64,000 bases of DNA, from NCBI GenBank assembly GCA_025526995.1, contig JAHLKG010000016.1, positions 620,001-684,000 of the forward strand. The letters are read 5' to 3'. Below, in pieces: positions 20,273 through 34,500 of this stretch. The notes below the pieces were generated by a model. It was not told the DNA's origin, made no database searches, and was given only the letters and a program-made list of their open reading frames with translations. The position numbers and the translations under genes were made by a program. The first letter of the stretch is position 1; every line of letters starts with the position of its first letter. Source of the stretch: Powellomyces hirtus. Taxonomy: Eukaryota > Chytridiomycota > Chytridiomycetes > Spizellomycetales > Powellomycetaceae.

Positions 20273-23200
20273 TCACCGACCAGCAACGCCCATTTCTTGC
20301 TGATCCCCGTGGTCGAGCTCCTTGTTTGCGGCGGAGGAGGTGAGGCCAACGCTTTCTTCATGCAGGATGTCAGTATCTCGGGGAAAAATGTGGCGGAAGA
20401 AGCTGATAGGCATTTCGAAACCGAGGTGAGGATTGCAGCTAGAGACAAACGACAAATAGAAATTATACTTACTATTTGATAAACAAAGCCCCGCCAGAAC
20501 ATGTGGCGACCACGAGCACCGTCACGGTCTGAGGGTAAGGTTCGTTAGGGAAATATCTATCTAGCACGGTATGCACGCGTGGGCGAAGACAAGCTGTACG
20601 TACCCAGAATCCGGTCAATACGTGTACACTTTCAAAGGTACCTTCGTCAACCCATTTGAATAACTCGACAATTCCCATGACGATGAGGTTCGCAACCAAA
20701 CTGAGAACGAGCACGCCGGCTGTAATGCAAGCTCCGCGACCAACCCATACGACGTGCATCATTCCGGCACGGATCAACACGACGATCAGCATTGGTGTTG
20801 AGAAAAGATAGGTTTGCGTATAATATCCAGCGGTATATCCTCCGGGATCCAATGTGTTGTCGTGAAAAGGAATATAGACGAAGTAGAATATCAGCGAAGC
20901 CGTGATGAAGGCTTCAAACAACGTTCGAAACATTCGCGTTCGTGACCAGTACAGGCTATTTGATAAGAACGTAGGGCGAGGGAGCGCGAAAGGTCAGAGA
21001 ATATCCAAGCGGCAGCCGGGAATGTCAGTCATAGCTCACCCTTTGCGAATCGCTTTGTAAAGTTGTGGATGTTCAAGAAGAACGTCTGGTCGGCAATCAT
21101 AGTCAAACACGGCAATAAACAATGGCGGCAACGAAGTGAAGACAATGTTGTAACCAGTCAGAAAGATTTCCTCGTACACCAACTACAAGTTGACAGCAGG
21201 ACCGCAAGCGTCAGCCATTAGCACAAGGTGCATATCGACCCAAGTCATGGCAGCTTACCGAACCACTCCACGCACACTGAAAGCCAAACCACCACTGCAC
21301 GGTGATCATGACCAAGTTCTTGTAAAACGAGTAGAAGACCAGACTCGAAAGCCGCAGACTGAAAATCAAACACCATGAGATCTTAGTACCTTCAAAGAAC
21401 ACGACTGCGCAACGCTACCGGCTCCATCTTCCGTGAACAGTTAGCAATCTCGCCAAATGTCGAAACTCGCCAATGGCATAGTCTGCCGCTCTTACAGCTT
21501 GAGTTCCCTCGCGACCGACGACACCGACACCAACATTAGCGGCTTGAATCATGCTAACATCATTAGCGCCATCCCCAATCGCTAGTGTTGTACATTTCAG
21601 GTTCCGCTGAACGAGCTGAACAACGAGGGCCTTCTGTAAAGGTGTTACACGACAAGCGATCACTGTCGTACAGAGTTGCGAAAGGGTCAGGAGCAGTGGT
21701 GGCAAGTGAGGATGGTCTGAGGAGAAAATCGTTGCGAGCGTTGAGCCCGGAATAATAAGGGCAGCGCGTTTGTAATTGGAGGAAGACGGTGAGAGTTGCT
21801 GCGTGAAGGAGTCGACTTGATGAGCAAGATCTTGCTCACTGAGTGCGTCCAGAATGAGAACGGACATGTCTGGGAGGATGAGTCGGGATGACATCCCGAT
21901 GTTAATTGCAGTTTCCATCTTGTCCCCTGTAAGAAGCCAAACTTTGATGCCGCAATCAACTAAGAATTCTATTGTTTCTGGAACGCGGTCTTGCAATCGA
22001 TCTTCGATCGCAGTGACTCCCAGGAACCGCAAATTCTTTTCAATCTCCTCAGACACAGCGGCAATGGATTCCTCGCGATTTGTCAATGCCCGTTCCGCCT
22101 CATCCAACTTCCCTCGAAAGTCCTCATATTCCTCGTCCGTGAGCGTGCGGTAAGCTACAACCAGCGTGCGATATCCCTGCTCACTGTAATGCTTAAGTGA
22201 AGCGTCGGCATGGTGGACGAGATCCGCTTGGTCGGCGGCTAAGCGCTCCAAAACGATGTTATCCGCGCCTTTACAGTATAAAGTGAGAACTCCGTCTGGA
22301 GCCCGTACGATTATTGACATCCTTTTCCTATCAGAGGTGAAATCGAGGAGCGCGAGTTGGCCGAATTCGAGAGGGTTGGCATTGGTGCCAGTTGATGTGG
22401 GATCCGTTATCTTTATGGCGGCTTTGGTTCGGGATAGTAATGTGAACCCGTCTGTCTTGATGCCAAACAGGAGTGCGGACTCGTCGGGCGACTGCGATTC
22501 ATACAAAAGCTCGCCGGGAATGCGTGGATCCGGCGCCGGGATGACATTGTGACACAGTGCTAGGGCATGACCAAAGGCAATTATACGCTGCTTCGTTTCT
22601 TCATCGACGGAATTCTCAGTGACCAACCGTCCCAGCTTGCCCGCGCCATCAGCGATCCCTGCTGGTACATTCCCTATCCCGTCGAGGTACCATCCCACGA
22701 CCTTCATCTCGTTGCGCGTAACAGTACCGGTTTTGTCCGAAAAAACGTACTCCACAACTCCCAAATCTTCATTCAGGTTGGAATTATTGGCTTTCGATTT
22801 CACGGTGGTGATGGTTCCGTCGGAGTTGGTCATGTATGAACGCATGTTGAGGTCCCACTGAATGTACTTGGCTTGCACAACGCGGACGATTTCTATAGTG
22901 ACAAATAGGGAGATCGGAATCACGTACGTGTAAAGCGCAAAGAAAGAGATAATGGTGTTCAAAACATGCTGCATCAGGGACAAAGAAGAAGGGAAAATTG
23001 AGCTCAACAGCACCCCCAATGACAAGGATCCAATGAGTAGTCACGAGCAACAAGCTTACCCGACTCGGCTGATCATCCACGGGCCCAAGGTACCAGAGAA
23101 CGGGGTAATTCACAGGGTCTGTTGCAATGGCAACGCGCTCGCGATCATAGATGTTCTTGTAAAACCTCCATTCGAGAGACACGCTGCTAATCAAGAAGAT

Positions 23201-25231
23201 TGCGTTAACGACAAAGGCGCCCATGACCAGCCAGTTGATCTTTTTTTCCAGAGTCGAGGTTTTAAGCTTAGGTTTCTTCAGATTCCGGATGATTTTCGTG
23301 TTGGCCCCCGTGTAGACTACGAGCGCGTATGCGAATGTTGTGTTGCGGATGTTCGAGCCACGCAATATGACGTTTGTCGGGGTTAGTGGGTACTTGACAG
23401 ACGGTTGCCCGTTAGGGGCAGTAACACTAATGAGGCCGTCAAATGTATTGAGCTTGTCGTTTGGTTGTTCGCAAAGAATGGTCCCTTGTATAGAGCTTAC
23501 TTTCTGAAAATCACAGCATAGTAAGTATGATGAGCTTCCGCCGGCTACATTGTACAAGCTTCCCCGTCCATCAAGCCCGTTCCCGCCAAGCCCCACAAAA
23601 GATCAGCTTGTCTTCGTCTTCAGTGAACAGACATTCGAAACACCTTCACAGTGCACATGCCAACCTCAGATAGACAGTCGAACACTGTCGTGCTACGTAA
23701 ACATCGATGATGCCATTCCCTCCAGCAGGGGCCGCTCAATCGCAGAAGATTCACCCATGACACAGTTTGGAAGGAAAGCTTGGGCCCAACCCTCCGGAGC
23801 ACCATCGCGGGGTTTCCCCTCAGAGTGGCGCTTTTCACCAAAACCTTTGATGAGCTTCAATAATCTCACCTCGTCAGTGTTATAGTGCGCGAGTTCAACC
23901 ACAGCGGAACGCCTCTTCAAGTTGGTTTCCCCGTCCAGCTCTGCTGTTTCCACAAAGCAAGTACCATCTTCATAGTTGGTTGACAAGATGATTGCATCTA
24001 CTGGGCTTTTCTCTCCTTTCTCCAAGCAAACAATGTCGCCCGGTTGAATGTACATGCGTGTTGTCTCCAGCCTAGACCCGTTTCGAAGCAGTGTTATCGG
24101 GCCTGTATTGGCAAGTCGGTCGGCTTTGTAGCGATGCTAGCAAGACATCACGGAACCAGTTAATTGTCGAACGACCGATGAGAAGAATAGTGTTCAAAGA
24201 AGAGTCACAAGCAGCATGTGCAAACAACAGCCGCCGTGACGCTAGGTTACTCACATAGTCTTCATATGCTTCTTTGGCCAGCGAAAAGGCAAGGACGACG
24301 ACCAGGGGTAAAATCTGAGATGCAGGCGAAAGACTGGAAACGCCAGCAATGACGGACAAAGCTCCCGCAAGGAAGTATATGTTATAAAATCGTCTGAACT
24401 ATGAAACCAGAGAGAGGATTAGGAACATATCACATGAAACTTTTCTATAGAGACGCTACGGGTCACGGGTTGCACTCAGTCTGTCGTAAACACAAGCACT
24501 CGACAAAGAGAAGCGATCGCGTTGCTATCATCTTCACCTCCGCCAGACATGCGCGAGTTGCATCCGCGTGGAAGTAGATCGTCATGTCTCCAAACGTTGT
24601 TCACTTCAATGTCGCCCATGCTACAACATACCTGGTAGTAAAGGGTTTTCGGGAGAAAGGAGTATATTGTGTATTTGGTAGTGCGGATATAATTGGATTT
24701 AAGCCTGAATGTACTGTCTGGGCATGGAAAAACGACCTCGTATGGTGTATCGTCATCGTTCCCAGCGTTGCGGCGCAAGGGATTATGTTTTCTCAATGTC
24801 TCCGAGAATGCTTTGAATGGATTCGACTTTCGCTTGGAATGTGAAAGGTGCGTGCGTGTGGTAGCGACGGGTGGCAGAGAATCACCGTCCGGCGCCGGTG
24901 CAGAGTGTTGATGTGAGGGCGCTTTCGCAAGTGGTTGTTGCAGCGGCTGCGTTGCTGGATAGGCAGGTCTAGCATTCAAGCTCGCAGTGTTGTTATTGGG
25001 TGGGTGTTGTGTCGCCAGAGCACTCGCTAGCGGCGGAGAACTGTTGTTGAGAGCGTCAGGCGGGACAAAGTCGCCTGAAGGGTTGCCATCTCCAGGAGGC
25101 ATTGAATCGACTGACTCAAGGCGGAGGTTTTCTCCAGCGGCCAGGTCCTGCTGAGGTAGGTTCTGCTGTGAGCCGGTCCCGTCTTCCCAACCGTCAGGGT
25201 GGATGCGAATGGAATGGGCGTGGCGAGGCAC
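20273..25231 (-). CDS. P4-type ATPase (phospholipid flippase)
   Basis: Exons, read on the - strand: 24632-25231, 24255-24398, 23870-24136, 23060-23503, 21419-22968, 21259-21358, 21040-21182, 20604-20955, 20473-20528, 20273-20438. All joins keep frame, giving about 1270 residues. P4 ATPases move phospholipids to the cytosolic leaflet of plasma, Golgi or endosomal membranes, usually with a Cdc50 subunit. Seen here: KTLYYQFRRFYNIYFLAG at the first membrane helix, the actuator motif DGETNLK, the phosphorylation site DKTGT, the KGADN nucleotide site, LTGDK, GDGANDVSMIQ, and a C-terminal set of membrane helices (FYSFYKNLVMITVQWWFGFQ onward). The true start is uncertain: there is no ATG in frame upstream of 25231 before a stop, so a further 5' exon is likely. 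The substrate cannot be read from the sequence. Confidence 0.92.
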
Positions 25232-26471
25232 TTTGAATACGCGTGAGAGAGCGACAAGTAGGTGTGGGTGCCGTCAGGCGCGGGCGGCAGGATTGCGGAG
25301 AAGAATGTGAGAAAAGAGCTTCCCCGACTGGCGCTTCCGGTCAAGACAAATCCCGAGACGGCGAGGACAAGGAGCGTATGTGCCAAGTTCCGTTATTGTG
25401 TCGCTGAGTATGTGTGTTCCCAAAAGGTTCCGCGGCAAGGCCAAGAACGCAGAGCAAAGCAGCCAGAGCGTGTCGCGCCTTGCTCAGCCGTAAAATGTAG
25501 ACTTTCCGTCAGCCCGCGTCAATGGGATATATGTGCTGAGTATCGTTCTTTGTCTCACTCAACAATAATTATCGATATAAGCAAGGCGCCGTAATTCCAT
25601 CGCCCATTCGGTTGCTGCGACTTCCGACGGGCCGAGAGTTGATGAGTTGACGAGTTTGGTGAGCGACTTCCCTTCTCCTTGTGTCTCCTTCGTCTCTAAT
25701 TTTTGACAAAAGGCAAGTTGGCGGTGCTGCTGACAAAAGCAGGTTGCGTAAGCACATAGCCAATTGCGCAGCCACACCAACCATGTGCCATCGTCAACAA
25801 CCTAACTATAGCATCAATCACTCTAGATCTACGATGACATCTCCCGGGACTTAGATCTAGGACGGCGCAATGCTCTTGCCGCTAATATTTGTTTCAGAGA
25901 CTGCTTGACTGACTATGATATATTCTACATATCGATAGTACTTGTGGCAGTTGAAAGTCATGGAACATCGTGGACTGAAGTACCGCCAAAGCGCGTCAAA
26001 TTCCCTTTCGCGCGCGGATACCGGAAACATGGATATGGTGCGAGTGCATCGGGGACTCGTGTATGAAAAATCGCAAGTGGTAAAAGCCCCATTGCAGCGC
26101 GTGGTGACTTCGGCTCATTTGTGAGCCCGTTGGAGGCTTTGGACAAGAAGAAAGAAAAAAAAAGGAACACCCCGCCTGGTAGCCTGTTATGCCGCGGTCG
26201 TCCTATGATGGGACATCGTGAATTATTCCACGAAATGTTTAGGAGTTTTTCTGACAAATGAAATTTTCATCGCCGCCCGCGGGTTCGCGGAACACGTCCC
26301 GGGACAATCATTTACACCTCATCCCGCTTCCCGTCGGAATAAATCATATCATGCTGCATCCATCCCACGTCGAGCCCTCCGCTTCCTTCAAGAAGAGAAT
26401 AATCGGACCGACCGCCGGTCCGAGTTGTTCAAATTTAGACTGCTCGATTTTCCAACATTCAAGCTCAAGCG
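25232..26471. other. Intergenic region between flippase and transporter
   Basis: About 1.2 kb between two divergent genes. It should hold both promoters and the missing first exon of the flippase. I can define no further gene. Confidence 0.5.
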
Positions 26472-27989
26472 ATGAAGACGATGACGACGACCGGAAAATC
26501 AACCTGCAAAGTAGTCGATGTCGATGCGCTGGAGCGAGATGATGTGGACTTTGACGCTGCCTGCGCCGCCTCGATCGCCTCGGTCGTCGTGCCAGCACCG
26601 ATGGTGCCATTAGACCAAAAGTTTGATTCAACCAATTCACAAGTTACCATCGTCTCGGATGTGGACGATGGAACGGCTCTACATCTGCAACCGCCTCCCG
26701 ATGGTAAGACGGTGGGGAGTTGACACAGTCTGCTTGTTCATATTGTTGACAGGATGCTTTTGATTTGCTTCGCAGGCGGATATGGATGGGTATGCGTACT
26801 CGCCTCGTTTCTCGTGCATGTGGTGACAGTCGGCGTTCAAGCCGAGTACGGTGTCTTTCAACAAGCGTACAAGCAAACCCCCGAATTTGGAAACGTCTCC
26901 AACCTCGGCATTGCTTTTGTCGGCTCGGTGAACGCTGCGATGCTCGGACTTGGATCTATCCCTTCTGGCCGCATGGCTGATCGGTACGGATACCGGTTGA
27001 TGCTGGTGATAGGCGGAATGATTCAGATGGCCGGCCTGCTTCTGGCGAGTTTGGCGCAGACCTACTGGCAACTCCTCTTGTGCAACGGTTTCATTACGGG
27101 CCTTGGCATTTGCATCGCGTACTTTCCGGCTCTGAGCATCATCGCGCAATGGTTTGAAAAGAAACGTGGCGTTGCCATCGGCATAGCTGTAAGCGGCTCA
27201 GGGCTGGGAGGCTTGGCTCTTGCCCCACTAACGCGCGCAATGATATCCAGTCTCGGCTGGCGCTGGGCGCTGCGGATAACCGCTTTTATGGCTGGTCTTG
27301 TCATTCTGTTCGCTGCGGCAATCATGCGAGTGCGTTATCGCGCCCCAAAGAAGCTCGCAGGCGGCGCTTCGTCGGTCGTTCGAGATCCGCTGTTTTGGAG
27401 ACTATACGGCTTGGGACTGTTCTGCTCCATGGGATACTACGTCCCATTTTTCTTCATGCCGGCGTTCGCGGCGAACAACGGTCTGAGCGCTTCGACCGGT
27501 GCTCTCCTAATTGGCCTGCTTAATGGTGCATCGGCAGTCGGACGTCTCGCAATGGGTTTCAGCGCCGATATTCTCGGGCCCACAAACACTCTGGTGGCCT
27601 GCATCACCATCTCGACCATGTCCGTCCTGGCTTTCTGGCCTTTCGCAACTACGTTCCCTGCCATGCTAGCATTCGTGCTCTTGTATGGACTCGCAATTGG
27701 CGGCTTCATTTCCCTACTACCGTCCGTTATTGCGGGCTTCTACATCAAGACGGGACATCTGGCGACTATCACGGGCATGATCTACTCGTCCATGTTTGTC
27801 GGCAACCTCTCGGGGACGCCCATTGCTGGTGCCATGATGGACCATTTTTCTACTCGCGACGCTGCAGGAAACTTGGATGTGAATTTCATCCCGGTTATCT
27901 ACTTTACCGGTGGTCTTGCGGTTATCGGAACATTCTTTGCTATCTCCATCCGATACACAAGGCCAGGCGGATGGCGCACGAGGATCTAG
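26472..27989 (+). CDS. MCT/SLC16-like major facilitator transporter
   Basis: Exons 26472-26703 and 26776-27989, with an intron of 72 nt; 481 residues. The splice creates the hallmark PPDGGYGWV at the start of the first membrane helix, the signature of monocarboxylate-porter-type MFS proteins. It is followed by about twelve hydrophobic helices with the MFS loop SGRMADRYGYRL between helices 2 and 3. The acidic N-terminal tail (about 75 residues) is cytosolic. Such fungal proteins sit in the plasma or mitochondrial membrane and move carboxylates or small organic substrates; the substrate here is unknown. Confidence 0.9.
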
Positions 27990-28531
27990 CGTCATTTTCA
28001 ATAGCTCTTCTCCTGTCTCTGGACGTCTTAAGCATTCTGTAGATACTGAATTTATCCATGATACCCTAATATATTTATTTAAGATTCAAGTGCCTTCGTT
28101 GCGTCGCACGTATGTAGGGCTTGCAGCTAGTGCGCCGATCGAAAGAAAACGCCTCGTTCTAACGCATTGGTCAGTTTTAAGAACACAGAAAACTGGCAAT
28201 ATGTTCAGTCTTATCCCTAGCATTGGTTGGCAGTACTGCAGGCCCAATTCGTGCAAATATACTCCTTTAGCGCTTCTTTGTGGCGAGCCTCAAGTGCGCA
28301 ACCGTAGAGAAAAGAGGGCCCGAAGTTCCGCGGCTTATACCAGCATCAGATACCATGGTTCTCAACCAAGCAAGCCAAATGCCCCCGATTCATGAAACAT
28401 TGTGGTAATGATGCTGAATTGGCGCTTAGCGTAAATTGATTTATTGTTTGATCCAGAAATGAGAAATGAGAATAGTTACAGGGAAATCCAAGTGTTCCTC
28501 AAAAGTATGGTCATAGAGACAGACGCCTTGT
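27990..28531. other. Intergenic stretch between transporter and IFT140
   Basis: About 540 bp between two 3' ends, presumably both 3' UTRs. I see no gene in it. Confidence 0.5.
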
Positions 28532-31500
28532 TCAGTCCGCGTCAACCGAAATATTTTCCTCGACATGGTCGCCGGCCGCAGCGTCCATTGTGTCGCCTCG
28601 CAAAGCCTGTACGATCCGCTCGTCCAGATAGTAACCAACGTTCATCCCCGGGATGCTTTCCTGCATGCGGGCCAGCAAGTCTTGCGCCTGCGGGTAATAC
28701 CCATTTGCAAAGTGGAGCTCTATGAGCAGGGCGTAGATGTCACCTTGCCGAATTGTTTGCTACCAGAAAAAAATTCATTGTTAATCACACTGAGTGCAAT
28801 TGCTGCAATCAAGCAATGATCATACGTCAATATTCGGAGTCTGCAGAAGCGACTCGCATATCTGGAACGTGGCAATCGTATCCGTTTTGGCTGCCTCTCG
28901 TGCCTGCACGAACTGCGCCATGAGGGCAATCTTTGATTCCAGTTGTCCCAAGATGCCGACCCGACGGTCGGATTCTTTGATTTTCTCAACTACTTTGGCT
29001 GCTTCACGCATAGCGCCCAGAGCCTTCCGATTGAGAGACCAAAACGTTAAATAAGAGACAGCCACGCAATCAGGACACCGTCTGCGCTCACCTTCTCGTA
29101 GTTTTGAAACTCATCTACCTCGACTCCCGCGCAGCTTTCATAAAAGCTCGCGAGGTTCTCCCACGCTTTAGCTTTGGTATAAAACGTAATGATGTGTTTC
29201 AGGTACGTAGGGTTGCTCCGCCACGCCAGTGTTTGCAGGTAGTTGGAAGCCAGTACGTATATCTGGCGGTCTCGCGAGCCAGAGACATCTAATCATCAAA
29301 AAATGAGAGTTGATAAACGAAGATCGTTCAAGGGTGGACCGTCAAGTGGCCGAAAAGAGACATACTGGCAAAGAAGATGATTTTGTCCGTGTCGCCCGAC
29401 TTGAGCAGTGCCTGCATTGCCTTGAGTCGTTCTCCAACCTGTGTACGAGCGCCGGAATAAGCATCAGCTCTACGTGGGCCACTCATATACCGTAGACGGT
29501 TCCCTGCCTACCTGAGTATACTTCTTACAAGCAAGCTGCCATTTCTGTTGCGCCATGCAGACGTCCGCAATCTGAGTGAGCAACTGCTTGTCTGCAGCAG
29601 AGTCCGTGACCGGTATCCCATCGATGAGGTCTTCTGTAAGTGGTATGGAGTGTTGCTCGATCAAAGACAGAGCCTAGCGAGAGGAAAAGAAGGATTCAAA
29701 TTTCCGTTGAAGTACACGAATTGCGAGTTTGTTCGGTTACCTCGTCAAACTTCTTTGCCAGTAGGAGCAGGTGTAATGCTTCCGATGGGTTATTCTTTGC
29801 TTTGTAGTGCGCTGACAGGCGCTGGAGGATTGCTGGGTCCGTATCTGGTGGGAGATTCCGCACTAACGACGACCCAACGCGGAGCATTAGGATTGGGTCA
29901 GGTTCATGGAACATAGCACGTAACATTTCTAAGGGTTGCACAACTTACCCAGATCCTCAACGTCCCCAGACTTCAATCCGACGTCCACTGCTTTCGCCAC
30001 AGCTCCTGCCTTCATATAGAGCACGGCAGCACGATCTCCCATGCCCCGAGCTTCAAAGTAGCGTGCGACATCCAACAAACAGTCCGGGGACGACTGCAGA
30101 GCCAGGGAGGTCAGGTGTGTGATTAGCTTGTTCTCCTTTGCCAATCGAATTGCCGGGCGGATATGTGTCGATTGGCTGTACAAGCTGATAGCTTCGCTTA
30201 TCTGGAGATCAAGTCCGTCATGCACATGTCAGGGTTTCATCATCACACAGTTTCGATTGAGCGAGAAACTCTACCTTGTTTTCAGCTTCATAATGTTGCG
30301 CGATGTGGTACAGCGCCGATTTGCTGTTGGCCTTTTGAGCAATGTCGATTGCCTACAGAGTGTTTTGGTCAACACCCAGAGCCATGGCCGCCGGACTATT
30401 AGAACCAACGTTAACGCACTCACGACCTACCTTCTCGACTTGTCCCACCAAGCAGCATATCCTCGCAACAGACAGCGTATCGCCCGCCATCTCATAATAC
30501 TGCATGGCGGTCGACAAATCACTGTTGGACTCACAGTATTGCGCCCACCATTTCTTGAGTGCCTGCATTCCATCAAGAAATGAGACAAAGCGTGTTAGGT
30601 ACAGCATTTCTTGAAGGCACAGCAGGCTCGATATTGCATACAATGTGAGAGAAAGAGAACAACCAATACCTTGTTGCTATTGCTTGCGATGTACTTCTCA
30701 AGTTCTTGTGCGTCGTGGTTTGATAAAAGCAGCCGCGGAATCTCAAAGCTAGTTAGATAGACGAGCTAACGTTAGCTTCATTTGCCATGAAGGTGATTGC
30801 CGTGCATGCGCTTGTGGACTTGTGGACTTGTGGCTCTGTTACCTTTCGCAACCACTCTTTTCGAAGGCAGCTACCGCTCCACTTTGATCTCCGATTTCTT
30901 CCAGCCACCTGGCAAAGTTGTAAAAAGTGGACTTCAAGTGGATGCGGTCTTTGGTGGCGGCGATGTGGAGGGCCTTTTCCCAGTTGTTCTTTGCCTGGAT
31001 GAGCGCACAATTGGAGCCAGTGAGTTTCAAGACTTGGTTGGTAGATATTCCGTACTTACTGACATAGCTCATCCCTGACATACCTGGTGAAAGCGATTGA
31101 CCAAATCCCATCGTCCGCATTCGCGACAGGCATCCTCGACCTCAGCCTCCATGCCCAAGAACATGGCGCCCATCGCGATGGCGATGGAATCTCCCTGCCC
31201 TGCCACGCGTTCCATTTCCCTTACTGCGCGCGCATTGCCCATGTTGGCAAAACACAGAGCCGCGATGTCTGGTCTTCGGGTCTTGATGCACAGTTTGGCT
31301 AGGGTTGTCCATGTTGAAGGATTGCGCACGTGCTTCAGAGACTAAACGAAATTGCGGGCATTAGGATATGTTCGTTTTCCATAGTGAGACGGGCAAGCAG
31401 TGCATGTACTTTGAGCGACTCGTTGATGTTGCCCGTAGCAAGATGGAAGCTGAAGTCCAGCATCGATTTCAAAGTTGCTGTATCTGTGTTCTCCAGACCC

Positions 31501-34500
31501 TCTTGATCTTTCGCGGGCACGCTGAGCAGTAAATCTTGCGGCTCGCTTGATACAACTTTCTTGACGTAATATTGGAAAGGCATATAAACGCCCAGTAATG
31601 TCTCAACACCGCTTGGCGGCGGATGTGCACAATATTGGGTTATGCCGTGTTTGGATGTAACGAAGAAGGATAGGATCTGCACAGATATTATAAGCGACAG
31701 GGCAAGGCGACCTCGAGCCGGATCTCGCCCTCACCTGAGAGGAATCAACCACAGTATTGGGATCTGCAGACGATTTGCGTATGACACTTGTCAGTTCCTA
31801 TCCTCATGAAGATCTTTGAACACAGTGATATGGACTACCGCATCGTTACCTTCTTCGGAGCCGCCGTTCTGGCCTTCTGTTTGACAGATGAGGATACGTG
31901 GATCCTCCCAATCCCACCAGTGCGAGATGGGCTATCCGCGACATGAGTTTCTCATATTCGTTGAAAGTACGGAAATCCGCATAAACGTTTACTCACCGGC
32001 CCGCCATGCAAACTTAGATCAAATGACAGGGTCATGTCATGTTCGACATCATACACGTAAATCTTGGGATCAATTTGGCAGAGTTGGCTCGCCCCTAGGG
32101 TAGCAAGTGAGTACAACAGCGGTCAGCCAAATTATTAGTAAATTCAGCGTGTGAGCACTAACCAGGAAGCAGTGTGTTGGCACTGAAGCTGATCATAGTT
32201 CCTTGCGAGTTTGGCTTAGCCGATATGACTGAATGGAGATCGAGCTTCCTGAGAAGAAGGCGATGTCAGCTATCTGGACATCAAATCGGTGATCGAGATT
32301 CGTCTACATCACGTACGGGTCTACACGCTTCGATAAGACTTGCTTGGGAGGCCCATTGCTGGTGCTAATGAGTTTCAGGTACTTTTTCGTAGTTGTCTAT
32401 GAATTATCCTGCAGTGAGCGACGATGGTTATGGACGCTTTCTCAAATATGGCTTTTCTTTTATACCAAGCAAAGCCATCCAGAAACACATTCAACAGTGG
32501 ACACTTCGCCCTCATTATCCGTCCATGAAACCACTCCCTTTGCAATGCCCTGGAAATTGCATATGTCAACCCGGTTCCCCAGCGCAATGTAAAGCCAGAG
32601 GTCGTCGATGGTGATATGCATAGCCAGAGTGTTGATCGACGCAGCAGGTATGGTCAGCGGGGAGTCGATTGATTGTGATTCGTTCCACGCTGCGAGGAAC
32701 CAATCCATACGCTCATCGGGCTTTGCGATAGAAGGATCGCTGTTTGCTGCACGGCTTTGCAATGGTGGACCCGCTAAATGACGCATCACATAGGAGACTT
32801 GAATGAAGTGGCAGGGTGAGATGCCTTTGAAATCAGCTTACAATCAGAGTATTCCTGAATTTCCACGCTTGTGCCGTTCCATACCGCAAAGCGATTGCGA
32901 GAGAGAGCGAGCCCTTTGATTCGGAGTTCGACAGGCCGCACAATAGGTTCCTGAACCGCCACGAGATATCAACAATCATTGAAACGTGGCAAACGACGTA
33001 AGGTCGCCTACAAAAATGCGAGGCCAAGCTCGCACCTTTCCTCCAGGGTAGAGCACCACTTTGCTTTGTTCCACCTGCACTACAGCATTCCGGCCCCACA
33101 AGCGTTTATGCATGACCTGTTCAGTGAGGATCTTCAGCGCGCTGCGCTTGCGCACCGTGAGCAACCGTGACTGCATGCCTAAGTAGGAGGTCATGAACCA
33201 AATTTGTTTCGATGCATTAGTTTTCTTTTGAAAATGCCACCGCTGAGATGCGAAACTCTCCTACCCCACGACACTTCGTCGACGCTTCCGCCGACGTCGG
33301 TTTTGCTGTGTACCTGCAAGTTGAATGATCGCCGAGTCAGTCCATGTGCCGTAAGCTTCGCATTCTAAGTTTCCTCTGATCGATGCTATACCTCCCAGAC
33401 CTGCGTCCGTCCTCGTTCCTCGTCATCTGTCTGCACGAAGCGCCCTTTCCACACTACCACATGGCCAGAATCTGTTCCCGCTTTAGATTTGTCAGCCCCC
33501 CTTCGATATGGCATTTGACAGTATTCCATCAACAATCTGTTGCTTACCAACCAGCATGTTTTTATGATTGCTGAACGAGATGCAGTTGATTCGTGCTTTG
33601 TCAGTGCCTGATGGCGGCGGACATGGAATGTTCGAGCAGATGACCGCGCGATTAGTCGTGGCCTCCGCGGTAGGGTATGACAAAAAGTTCTTCTTTTACC
33701 AGATATGTTGAGTACATAATTTTCCTCGTTCTCGATGTCCCAGATCCATATTGGCTGTCCGCCAATTGACAATGCGAGCGTTGCCGGGCCCGCCCATATA
33801 GCATTTATAACTTTTGTGTCGCGCTTGGCAGCAGTGCTGAGTTTCATCTGCGTAATCAAATCATCAGTCTCCCAAGCCCCGTACACCAAAAGATATCTGC
33901 AATCAAGACATCACCTGGGACTCCCGCGTGAGCTTCCCGTCTGGCGTCAGTAGAAACTGGAGCAGAATCAGGCTAGTGGTGATGACGACGACGATGTCCT
34001 TGTGCTCCAACATCAGCAGGGCCGCGATGGAGGTTTCGACAAGCGCGCTTTCCGTGCAGTGGCCCATGTCATCAGCGTAGTGTATAGAGCCTACTGATGT
34101 GGCAAGAAAAAATGGCGGCGAGCTTTGTGGTCTATACCAGGCGAAATGATGATTAATTTGAGATCGCTTATCGTTGTACCACCAGCAGGCGAGTATAAAT
34201 CTGGGACACACTTGTTTGGTGCCGGCAATGCTCATCATTGTTCTCAAGTTCCGTCCCCTCCCACCAGAGCGCTCCCTTCACCATCCAGCTTACTTTAGTT
34301 CCAGCTCTTCAGATCCTCTGAAGAGGCAATGTGTGACCTTGTTACTGAGTCTATACTGACAGAGCACTGCGATTCGCCCCCGCTGGTCTACTTTCCAGAC
34401 CACAACGTCGCCATCCTTATGAAGTAGAGCATAACATCAGCTGCCTGGCATTTTTTTGTAAGAAGAATGGTGAGGGCACCTCGTCGCCTGTTACAAGCCG

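Noticed and set aside
26344..26650. - strand ORFs opposite the first exon of the MCT-like gene
   Set aside because: Arg/Ser-rich shadows of the acidic N-terminal tail; the + strand exon splices in frame to the transporter.
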